Part shown: in pieces, positions 57,094 to 64,000 of the stretch
How positions within the stretch are numbered: position 1 is the stretch's first letter
Layout of the letters: each line of letters begins with the position of its first letter
NCBI GenBank assembly: GCA_963743425.1
Contig: CAVUPU010000009.1
Coordinates: forward strand, 62,001 to 126,000
DNA: 64,000 nucleotides
DNA from: JAJVID01 sp963743425
Lineage (GTDB): Bacteria > Acidobacteriota > Blastocatellia > RBC074
Direction: 5' to 3'
Notes under the pieces: generated by a model
The model's database searches: none
Seen by the model: only the letters and a program-made list of their open reading frames with translations
Told to the model about the DNA's origin: nothing
Made by a program: the position numbers and the translations under genes

Positions 57094-57999
57094 ATGTCGG
57101 AGCTGATCATCGAGACAAGAAATTTGAAGAAGAGCTACGGCGAGAATGTGGCCGTGGACGGGATTGATCTGACTGTCGAGCACGGCTCGATCCACGGATT
57201 CCTGGGCCGCAACGGCAGCGGCAAGACCACTACGATCAAGATGCTGCTCGGCCTGACCCATCCGACTTCGGGCGAGGCGCGGGTCTTCGGCCTGCGCCCC
57301 GAGGATCGAAAGGAAGGAGTACGGATTCGCCAGCGCGTCGGCTTCGTCAGCGAGGACAAAGGACTGTACGACTATGTGAAGGTTGGACAGATGATTTCTT
57401 TCACGCGATCGTTCTTTCCGAACTGGGATCGGGAGATGGAGGAGCGATTGATCGGGTTGTTCGAGCTGCCGCTGAAGCAAACGGTCAGGAAGCTGTCGAA
57501 GGGGATGCGCACGAAGCTGGCGCTGCTCCTCGCGCTGCCTCGACGCGCCGACCTGCTAGTGCTGGACGAGCCTACGGAAGGGCTTGATCCGGCGATCACC
57601 GAAGACGTGCTCCAGTTGCTGGTCGGCATGGCCGCGGGCGGAACGACCATCTTCTTCTCGTCCCACCGGCTGAGCGAGGTCGAGCAGATCGCCGATCACG
57701 TCAGCATCATCGAACGCGGGCGCATAGTCGTTGAAGGCGCGCTCGACGAGCTGAAAGAGAATTACCGCCGCATTCATATGGTCTTTGAAGAGGAAGCTCC
57801 GGAACAGGCGCTGGTGGCGGTGGGCGCGGCGCAATTCAGGCGCGACGCGCGCTCGTTGACTGTCTTCGCGGACAGAGACGTGGAGACGATTGTCGATCAG
57901 GCGTATTTACACAACGCCGTCTCGGTTGACGTCGCGCCGGTCACGTTGAAGGAGATTTTTCTGGAATGCGCGCGAAGCGAAGCGGGAGGCGCCAGATGA
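57094..57999 (+). CDS. ABC transporter ATP-binding protein
   Basis: 301 residues. Walker A GRNGSGKTTTIKML, signature KLSKGMRTKLALLLALPRR, Walker B LLVLDEPTEGLDP, and a D-loop/H-loop (FFSSHRLSEVEQIADH) are intact. The 90-residue C-terminal extension is of the NatA/CcmA type. It energises the two permeases encoded downstream. AGAGGTG lies close before ATG 57094. Export of a drug, peptide or lipid is likely, but not specified. Confidence 0.92.
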   Translation: MSELIIETRNLKKSYGENVAVDGIDLTVEHGSIHGFLGRNGSGKTTTIKMLLGLTHPTSGEARVFGLRPEDRKEGVRIRQRVGFVSEDKGLYDYVKVGQMISFTRSFFPNWDREMEERLIGLFELPLKQTVRKLSKGMRTKLALLLALPRRADLLVLDEPTEGLDPAITEDVLQLLVGMAAGGTTIFFSSHRLSEVEQIADHVSIIERGRIVVEGALDELKENYRRIHMVFEEEAPEQALVAVGAAQFRRDARSLTVFADRDVETIVDQAYLHNAVSVDVAPVTLKEIFLECARSEAGGAR

Positions 58000-58799
58000 A
58001 TCAATCGTATCGTTTTATGCTTTCGCAAAAGAGTTGGTGGGAAACGCGCCGGGGGTTCTTGATACTAATGGTAGGAGTGCTGTTGTTTGCCGTTTGGAGC
58101 CAGCCGCGGGAACAGGCCGACCTAGCCAAATGGATTTCGGAATTGCATGAACGCGCGCCGAGATGGAGCGAAGATTCGCGGCGCCTCCTCCCCTTGCTCA
58201 GCAGCTATCAAGGTTATGTGTGGTCATACTGGTTCAAATTGATCCTGCTGTTTATGTGGCCCTTTTACGCCGTCGTGATGGGGGCGACGCTTGTTGCCAC
58301 TTCCTGTCCGTGGATGGCAGGCGGGCCAGGCGCAGCCGGACTCTTCACGTTTTCATTGCCGGTTTCGCGGCGCAGAGTGTTGCTCACGCACGCGGCCTTA
58401 GTGGCTGTCGAGATGGTGGTGGTCGCGCTCGTGCCCTCATTGATGTTTCCAATTGTCTCCCGCTTGATTGGGGGAGAGGTTCCTTTCGGGAGCACTTTGG
58501 TATACGCGCTGTTGCTCTCGCTTGGCGGGATGGTTTTCATATCACTCACTTTTTTGCTGACGACTGTTTTCAATAGTCAATTGAAAGTTATGGCTATCGG
58601 AAGCGCCGTTGTCTTCGCCTTGTACTTGCCGCTTCGCCCGGTTGAAGAATTTCCCTGGTGGAACGTTTATCACGTGATGTCCGGCGAGACCTACTTCCGT
58701 CACGGCCAAATTCCCTGGTTTGGGTTACTCGCAAGCCTCGCTGTTTCAGCATTGATGATGTTCGCCGCAGTTCGCATCTACGAGCGGCGCGATTTCTGA
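57996..58799 (+). CDS. ABC-2-type permease 1
   Basis: 267 residues, ATG 57996 overlapping the ATPase stop. About six membrane spans, starting after WWETRRGFLILMVGVLLFAV. The first large loop holds REQADLAKWISELHERAPRW. A conserved block SCPWMAGGPGAAGLF with FSLPVSRRRVLLTHAA precedes the next spans, as in ABC-2 permeases. It is a paralog of the next gene, with which it shares HGQIPWFGLLASL and an ending YERRDF. Confidence 0.85.
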   Translation: MNQSYRFMLSQKSWWETRRGFLILMVGVLLFAVWSQPREQADLAKWISELHERAPRWSEDSRRLLPLLSSYQGYVWSYWFKLILLFMWPFYAVVMGATLVATSCPWMAGGPGAAGLFTFSLPVSRRRVLLTHAALVAVEMVVVALVPSLMFPIVSRLIGGEVPFGSTLVYALLLSLGGMVFISLTFLLTTVFNSQLKVMAIGSAVVFALYLPLRPVEEFPWWNVYHVMSGETYFRHGQIPWFGLLASLAVSALMMFAAVRIYERRDF

Positions 58800-58810
58800 A
58801 GGGAGGTTTT

Positions 58811-59578
58811 ATGCTCTGGAAAAAGGGTTGGTGGGAAACGCGCTGGCTATTCCTGATTAGCCTGGCGGGGATATTTTTGGCGTACGGTCTGACGTTTGGG
58901 TGGGGCGATTATGACGCGGCGAATTGGACGGCGCGTTTGCAACGCAGTACGAACCTGAGCGAGAGCGAACGACAGGCTTTGAACAACTATCAAGGTCAAA
59001 TCTGGGCGCTTTGGTTCAAATGGTTGTTCATTTTCGTTTGGGCCGATTTTGCTGTGCTCATGGGGGCGGTGTGCTTGATGACCTCTTGTCCGTGGCTACC
59101 TTCTCAAGGCGCGGCCAGATTGTTCACGCACTCGTTGCCGATCAGTCGCCGCAAAGTTTTGTTGTCGCAGGCGGCGGTCGCTTTCGGCGAGATGTTTCTG
59201 GTCGCTCTCATTCCGTCGCTGCTTTTACCGATCATTGCGCGCCTCAACGGGCAATGGTTTTCGTGGAAGGACGCTTTGATTTACACGCTGCTGACGATAT
59301 TCGGCGGCGCAGTCTGCTTCTTCTTCTCGTTTCTGCTGACGGCGATTCTGGGCAATTGGATCGCAGCTTTTGTGGTGGTGGAGGCTGTCTTCTTCGCGCT
59401 GTTCTTGTCTTTTCTTTCCCTCGGAACTCGCCCCTGGTGGAACATACTCGGCGTGATGGCAGGCGAAAGCTACTTTTATCACGGACAGATTCCCTGGCCT
59501 GGTCTGCTGGTCAGCCTGATTCTCTCGGCGGTCTTCATTTTTACCGCCGTCCGAATATACGAACGGCGTGATATCTGA
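58811..59578 (+). CDS. ABC-2-type permease 2
   Basis: 255 residues from ATG 58811 (GGGAGG upstream). It follows the same plan as permease 1 (WWETRWLFLISLAGIFLAYG, SCPWLPSQGAARLFTHSLPI then SRRKVLLSQAAVAFGE, YERRDI end). The two probably form the heterodimeric membrane part of one exporter. They arose by tandem duplication. The CocE hydrolase gene follows after 30 bases. Confidence 0.85.
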   Translation: MLWKKGWWETRWLFLISLAGIFLAYGLTFGWGDYDAANWTARLQRSTNLSESERQALNNYQGQIWALWFKWLFIFVWADFAVLMGAVCLMTSCPWLPSQGAARLFTHSLPISRRKVLLSQAAVAFGEMFLVALIPSLLLPIIARLNGQWFSWKDALIYTLLTIFGGAVCFFFSFLLTAILGNWIAAFVVVEAVFFALFLSFLSLGTRPWWNILGVMAGESYFYHGQIPWPGLLVSLILSAVFIFTAVRIYERRDI

Positions 59579-59608
59579 CGCGCTGAAATATCAATAAAGG
59601 AGATACCA

Positions 59609-62056
59609 ATGAAACCCTCAACTCAAAAATTGGCATGGTTGGTTCTGATAGCGATGTTGGCTTTGGGGCAGCCGTTTGCCGCGCAGAGCCGGAACCAATC
59701 GGATGGTGAAAAGGGCCCCTCGGGCGCTGTACAGAACCCGGAGACCATCAAATGGAAGTTTGGCGGCAATGATGCGGGAACCAACACCTACCAGTCCCAC
59801 CCGGATGGAAGGTTCGAATCGGTGTCCGAGCTGAACATCGCGGGGACGACGCTCAAGAGCAGGCTCGCCGGAAAACTCGTGGACGGCGTCATCACGGAAT
59901 TCGAGATGGTCAATCACCAGGGGAATGTGGAAATAAAAGTGTCCGCGAAAGATGGCAAGGCTCGGATCACGGTCGGAGAAAAAACGCAGGAAGCAGAGTA
60001 CAAACCCTCAAAAGTGTTGTTTGGCAACCTTCATCCTGTTCTCACCGAAACCTGGATCAAGGCGCTCGACCCGGCAAAAGAAGGCGTTCAGAGTATCGAT
60101 GTATTCGTGCTTGACGGCGGTGTCACACTAAAAGCGGATGTGATGAAGAAGAAGGCGCGCACGATCGAGGTTGGCGGCAAGAAGCAGATCGCCGATATTT
60201 ATCTTGTGCGCTTTCCAAGCGTGGAATTCGATGTACATATCGCTCAGGGTTCGCAATTCGCCGCCCTGGATATACCTTCGCAAAAGCTGCAGGCCATCAG
60301 ATCGGGCTATGAAGCCTTTTTGGTAGACACAACCACGCTCCATCCTGAGCTGAGCCAGCCCGTGATGAGGACGAAGGTCGAGAAGGGCATCAGGATCAAA
60401 ATGCGTGATGGCGCGGAACTCGTCGCCGAAATCGTTCGCCCTGCCGACGATGGAAAATATCCTGCCATCCTCGAGCGAACGCCTTATGGCCGGGAAAATT
60501 TCTCGAAACTCGCGGGCGAATGGTGGGCCAGGCGCGGTTACGTACACATCGTTCAAGACGCGCGCGGACGCAACGAGAGCGACGGTGAGTGGGTCCCCTT
60601 CGCTCACGAGCGCAAGGACGGTTACGACACGATTGATTGGATCGCCAGGCAAAGCTGGTCGGACGGAAAGGTCGGCATGATCGGCGGCAGTTACGGCGGT
60701 TGGGTCCAGTGGGCCGCCGCCGTCGAGGCGCATCCCGCGCTCAAGTGCATCGTGCCGCAGGTCTCGCCTCCCGACCTGTTCTTCAATTTCCCGGTCGACC
60801 ACGGCGTCCCGATGCTCTGGGGCGCAATCTGGTGGTCAAACTTTGTGAAAGATAAGAAGACGCCGCCCATTCCGGAGATACCGAAGGATTTGGAGAAACT
60901 CAAGACACTGCCGTTATCGAAGGTGGATGACGAAGTGTTGGGGCGTAACGTCCCTTTCTATGACGAGTGGCTCGGAAAAGAGACGCCCGCTTCGTTCGCC
61001 GGCGCGAGCTACATGGCCGACATGAACAGGGCCAAGATTCCCGTCTTGCACATCAGCGGATGGTGGGACGGCGACGGCGTTGGAACGAAACTTAACTGGG
61101 CGAAAATGCGGGACTTCGGACATAAAGACCAATGGCTTGTTTACGGCCCCTGGTCTCACGCCTTCAACACCAGTTCGCGGTTCGGAGACGTGGATTACGG
61201 CCCCGACGCGATTACAGACCTCGATTTAATCTATCTGCGGTGGTTCGACACGTGGCTGAAAAGCAAACCTGCTCAATGGGACAAGCAGCCTAAAGTCCGC
61301 GTGTTCGTGACCGGCGCCAATGAGTGGCGCGAGCTTGAGGATTGGCCTGATCCACGCTCGCGGGAGATGACGCTCTACTTGAGTTCCGGGGGGCCTGCGA
61401 ACGGCGCCGCGAGCGTTGGCGAATTGGTCGCGATGGCGCCTGGAGAACAGGAGCCGGATCGCTACACATATAATCCGGCCAGCGCTCAAATCCCGAAGGA
61501 GCTTAAAGAGGTCAAGAGCTTCTTCGATATGCTCGCGGGAGGCTCAACCGTTGTGAAAATCGAGCCTAACGAGAATAGCGTGCTCGTCTACAAGACGCCG
61601 CCAATGAACGACCCGATCGAGATCGGCGGGCCGATCGATCTTGACCTCTACTTCTCGACAAGCGCAAAGGACACCGACTTTTTCGCCTCAGTGGTTGACA
61701 TTAATGAGAAAGGCGAGATGCGGATCATCGGGCTTCCGGGCAAGATTCGCGCCCGGTATTTGAGCGGCTGGGAGAAGCCCGCGTCGCTTCAGCCGGGCAA
61801 GGTTTATAAAGGCTCCATCGCGCTTTGGGACACTGCGCATCGGGTGAAGAAAGGGCATCGGCTCGGCGTCCTCATCACCAGCCAGATGTTCCCCGGCTAC
61901 GCGCGCAACCTGAACACCGGCGAGCCTATCAAGAACGCCACGCGGATGGTCGCCGCGCATCAGACCATTTACCACGACGCGAAGCGACCGAGCGCGTTGC
62001 GCTTTCGCTTACTACCCCAAGCGCAGAAACAAACTGCGGGAATGAATAACCGTTAA
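59609..62056 (+). CDS. Secreted CocE/NonD-family (S15-type) hydrolase
   Basis: 815 residues. A signal peptide (LVLIAMLALGQPFAAQSR) is followed by an unusual N-terminal domain of about 250 residues. The hydrolase core has RDGAELVAEIVRPADDGKYP, nucleophile GMIGGSYGGWVQW, VYGPWSHAFN with the His, and a C-terminal jelly-roll (GPIDLDLYFSTSAKDTDFFA). The family includes X-Pro dipeptidyl peptidases and esterases such as cocaine esterase. Its place behind an exporter suggests that it processes an imported or exported ester or peptide. ATG 59609. Confidence 0.9.
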   Translation: MKPSTQKLAWLVLIAMLALGQPFAAQSRNQSDGEKGPSGAVQNPETIKWKFGGNDAGTNTYQSHPDGRFESVSELNIAGTTLKSRLAGKLVDGVITEFEMVNHQGNVEIKVSAKDGKARITVGEKTQEAEYKPSKVLFGNLHPVLTETWIKALDPAKEGVQSIDVFVLDGGVTLKADVMKKKARTIEVGGKKQIADIYLVRFPSVEFDVHIAQGSQFAALDIPSQKLQAIRSGYEAFLVDTTTLHPELSQPVMRTKVEKGIRIKMRDGAELVAEIVRPADDGKYPAILERTPYGRENFSKLAGEWWARRGYVHIVQDARGRNESDGEWVPFAHERKDGYDTIDWIARQSWSDGKVGMIGGSYGGWVQWAAAVEAHPALKCIVPQVSPPDLFFNFPVDHGVPMLWGAIWWSNFVKDKKTPPIPEIPKDLEKLKTLPLSKVDDEVLGRNVPFYDEWLGKETPASFAGASYMADMNRAKIPVLHISGWWDGDGVGTKLNWAKMRDFGHKDQWLVYGPWSHAFNTSSRFGDVDYGPDAITDLDLIYLRWFDTWLKSKPAQWDKQPKVRVFVTGANEWRELEDWPDPRSREMTLYLSSGGPANGAASVGELVAMAPGEQEPDRYTYNPASAQIPKELKEVKSFFDMLAGGSTVVKIEPNENSVLVYKTPPMNDPIEIGGPIDLDLYFSTSAKDTDFFASVVDINEKGEMRIIGLPGKIRARYLSGWEKPASLQPGKVYKGSIALWDTAHRVKKGHRLGVLITSQMFPGYARNLNTGEPIKNATRMVAAHQTIYHDAKRPSALRFRLLPQAQKQTAGMNNR

Positions 62057-62082
62057 ACAGGGCGTTGTTGTTGTTTCAAATG

Positions 62083-62108
62083 GCCGGGATTTGCCCGATA
62101 ATCCCGGC
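62083..62108 (+). terminator. Weak hairpin after the CocE gene
   Basis: GCCGGGATT (62083-62091) pairs with AATCCCGGC (62100-62108) around TGCCCGAT, 30 bases after the stop. No clear U-tract follows, so it may only reduce readthrough to natA. Confidence 0.4.
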
Positions 62109-62149
62109 TATCGTCTGCTGCCTCATTCGCATGGCGTGGAGGAGTCAAA

Positions 62150-62905
62150 ATGATCAATATCAGGGATCTGAGAAAAGTTTATCACGACAAAAAACGCGGG
62201 GAGATCGTCGCCGTCAACCATATCTCATTCGAAGCAAACAATGGCGAAATCTTCGGTTTGCTCGGTCCGAACGGAGCCGGGAAAACGACTACCTTGCGCA
62301 TGCTCGCGACGATCTTGCAGCCCACTGAAGGGACTGCAAGCATCGGTGGTCATGACCTCAACAAAGAAGCGCAGCAGATTCGCCGGAAGATCGGATTTCT
62401 CTCCGGAGACATGGGGCTTTATCATCGCCTCACGCCACGTGAAATACTCAGATTCTTCGGCCGGTTGAACGGGCTTAACGGCGCCGCATTGAAACAACGG
62501 ATCGATTACCTGTTTGAACTCTTCGATATGCATCATTTTGCCGACTCCAAAATTGACACTCTCTCAACCGGTATGCGACAAAAAACAGCAATCTCACGGA
62601 CAATCGTTCACGACCCGCCGATCTTGATCCTCGATGAACCAACTTCCGGTCTGGATGTGCCTACCGCGCGTGTTGTCGAAGGTTACATCCGTAATGCCAG
62701 AGTTGCAGGTAAATGTATTGTCCTCTCGACTCATGTAATGGAAGAGGCGGAATATCTCTGCGACCGGATTGCGGTTATCCATCAGGGAAGAATCTGCGCC
62801 CTCGGAACGATGGATGATTTGAGATCGATGACCGGAAAAAGCCGGCTGCGGGAGATTTTTATTGAGCTGCTCGGCCTCAATGAGACAACAAATAATCACG
62901 GATAA
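62150..62905 (+). CDS. natA: ABC transporter ATPase, NatA type
   Basis: 251 residues. Walker A GPNGAGKTTTLRML, signature DTLSTGMRQKTAISRTIV, Walker B LILDEPTSGLD. The close match to NatA (SGDMGLYHRLTPREILRFFG) suggests an ABC-2 exporter for sodium or a drug. It is followed after two bases by the permease natB, the usual natAB pair. ATG 62150 has GGAGG upstream. Independent of the GntR cluster by its own spacing. Confidence 0.88.
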   Translation: MINIRDLRKVYHDKKRGEIVAVNHISFEANNGEIFGLLGPNGAGKTTTLRMLATILQPTEGTASIGGHDLNKEAQQIRRKIGFLSGDMGLYHRLTPREILRFFGRLNGLNGAALKQRIDYLFELFDMHHFADSKIDTLSTGMRQKTAISRTIVHDPPILILDEPTSGLDVPTARVVEGYIRNARVAGKCIVLSTHVMEEAEYLCDRIAVIHQGRICALGTMDDLRSMTGKSRLREIFIELLGLNETTNNHG

Positions 62906-62907
62906 TT

Positions 62908-64000
62908 ATGCAACTGCAATCAATCAAGCTGATCTATCTCAAAGAAATACTCGACCTCCTGCGCGACCGGCGGACTATTATCAGCATGCTCGTTTTCCCA
63001 TTGCTGGTCATGCCTCTGCTCTTCTTAGGCTTGAACTATTTTCTCTTCCGATCAATAAATCGCGCCCAGGACAAACAATTCAATCTCGCCTTGAAACAGG
63101 AAACCGGTCTTGAAGGAATAACCCTATCGTTGGAGCAGGCGGGGTTCAAGGTCCGGCCATCTGACAACCCGCGCCGCGCGGTGGAGAATAAAGAGACAGA
63201 GTTGGGTGTGGATGTGAGCGGAGAGACAAACAGTCCTGCAATCAGGATTTATGCCGACCAATCTCAACTTGAAGTGACGGTGGCCAGTGGCCGAATTGAA
63301 ACAGCGCTCAATCAATTGAAAGAAGCGAGGATCAAAAATGAGTTACAGCGCGCCGGCGTGCCTGAACGTATCCTCACTCCATTCACAGTGGAGAAAGTCA
63401 ATACAGCCCCTCCAAAGAAAATGTCAGGCATGTTTATCGGAACCATGCTCGGTTACATGCTCGTCACGTTCATGCTCATGGGGGCAATGTATCCGGCTAT
63501 TGATATGACCGCAGGAGAGAAGGAGCGCCGAACGATGGAGATGCTCCTCTCATCCCCGGCCGGCAGGGGCGAGATCGTTTTGGGGAAAATTTTGGTGGCG
63601 ATTACTGCGAGTTTCATGACATCGGCCCTGACAATAGTCAGTTTCGGGGTTTCCTTTTTCTTTGGAATGAAGGGAATCAGAAGTGGCCGGCAGCCACAAC
63701 TCATTATGGAAATCCCTCTCGATGCGAAAACTTTCGTTCTCATTTTTGTCTCGATTATACCAATGGCGGTTCTATCGGCGACTCTTATGATTGCCATCGC
63801 CACATTGGCAAAGAGCTACAAGGAAGCACAGAGCTATCTCACACCTCTGCTCCTGGTTGCAATCATACCGGCAATGGTCAGCCTTCTTCCTGGAGTCAAG
63901 CTAAACGCCGGGACGGCGCTCATTCCGATAGTCAATTTCAGCCAGTTGATCAAAGAGTTAATGCTGGGGGACTGGTCCTGGACCGGTTTCACACTGACGC
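62908..64000 (+). CDS. natB: ABC-2 permease NatB, C-terminus cut by the window
   Basis: 364 residues are visible from ATG 62908; the gene runs off base 64000. Spans lie at about 25-45 (IISMLVFPLLVMPLLFLGLN) and from residue 170 onward (GMFIGTMLGYMLVTFMLMGA). Between them is a large external domain with ETELGVDVSGE and AIRIYADQSQLEVT. MDMTAGEKERRTMEMLL-type (AGEKERRTMEMLLSSPAGRG) is the NatB/ABC-2 signature loop. Together with NatA it exports Na+ or a toxic compound. Only a weak Shine-Dalgarno is seen. Confidence 0.9.
   Translation, partial: MQLQSIKLIYLKEILDLLRDRRTIISMLVFPLLVMPLLFLGLNYFLFRSINRAQDKQFNLALKQETGLEGITLSLEQAGFKVRPSDNPRRAVENKETELGVDVSGETNSPAIRIYADQSQLEVTVASGRIETALNQLKEARIKNELQRAGVPERILTPFTVEKVNTAPPKKMSGMFIGTMLGYMLVTFMLMGAMYPAIDMTAGEKERRTMEMLLSSPAGRGEIVLGKILVAITASFMTSALTIVSFGVSFFFGMKGIRSGRQPQLIMEIPLDAKTFVLIFVSIIPMAVLSATLMIAIATLAKSYKEAQSYLTPLLLVAIIPAMVSLLPGVKLNAGTALIPIVNFSQLIKELMLGDWSWTGFTLT

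Overview
The window looks like a chromosomal segment of a member of the Acidobacteriota, most likely class Blastocatellia. This is inferred from gene style, not from a marker gene. The clues are a winged-helix/transmembrane/beta-propeller regulator, a Ser/Thr kinase with a long TPR tail next to an FHA-GAF-sigma54 activator, short secreted Gly-rich paralogs, a GC-rich composition and abundant palindromic intergenic repeats. No rRNA, CRISPR array, prophage or replication origin was seen. One tRNA (Arg, CCG) is present.

Layout. 1-7.2 kb (minus strand): uppS (cut by the window edge), truA, the propeller regulator, then pyrE, a methyltransferase and a ketosynthase that resembles type II polyketide KS-alpha; a small membrane protein and menG/ubiE lie on the plus strand. 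8.1-15.4 kb (minus): a tightly packed sugar operon with a sugar isomerase, a galactokinase-like kinase, two phosphohexomutases (the upstream one lacks the phospho-serine), a small cassette between the mutases, and an IlvD/EDD dehydratase. 15.5-18.3 kb: a decayed VapC-like toxin with an intact UPF0175 antitoxin, and a coupled LLM oxidoreductase/hydrolase pair, each with one frameshift. 18.4-23 kb: a retropepsin-PDZ protein, a VOC protein, a SET-domain protein, a secreted polysaccharide deacetylase, and a 28-residue histone-H1-like peptide with its own strong promoter and terminator. 23-30 kb: tRNA-Arg, a GlsB-type protein, secA, and a Rad50/SbcC-like ATPase followed by an IS982 remnant.

30.6-36.8 kb is a signalling block: the FHA-sigma54 activator, the Ser/Thr kinase-TPR protein, a hypothetical protein and a two-repeat WD40 lipoprotein. 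37.3-42.2 kb is accessory: an SDR and a sugar epimerase, a nucleotidyltransferase with a small upstream partner (toxin-antitoxin-like), a broken phosphoesterase, an orphan glycine-zipper protein, and an IS1-like element with an A AAA AAG slippery site. 42.5-46 kb (minus): haloalkane dehalogenase, DUF1080 glycoside hydrolase, HPS-like decarboxylase/aldolase-family protein and a zinc alcohol dehydrogenase. Divergently, 46.1-52.9 kb carries etfB, etfA, a membrane Fe-S ETF:quinone oxidoreductase and two adjacent acyl-CoA dehydrogenases. Together these form an acyl-CoA oxidation and electron-transfer unit, with a TetR-type palindrome at the promoter. 53-55.7 kb: a YgiT antitoxin and two secreted paralogs with near-identical leaders flanking a dead transposase. 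55.8-64 kb: isochorismatase-family hydrolase, then a GntR(YtrA)-ABC-permease-permease-CocE hydrolase cluster and natAB (natB cut by the window edge).

Recurring themes are decayed toxin-antitoxin modules, broken mobile elements, and at least three families of large palindromic repeats, one of which has two copies here in opposite orientation.
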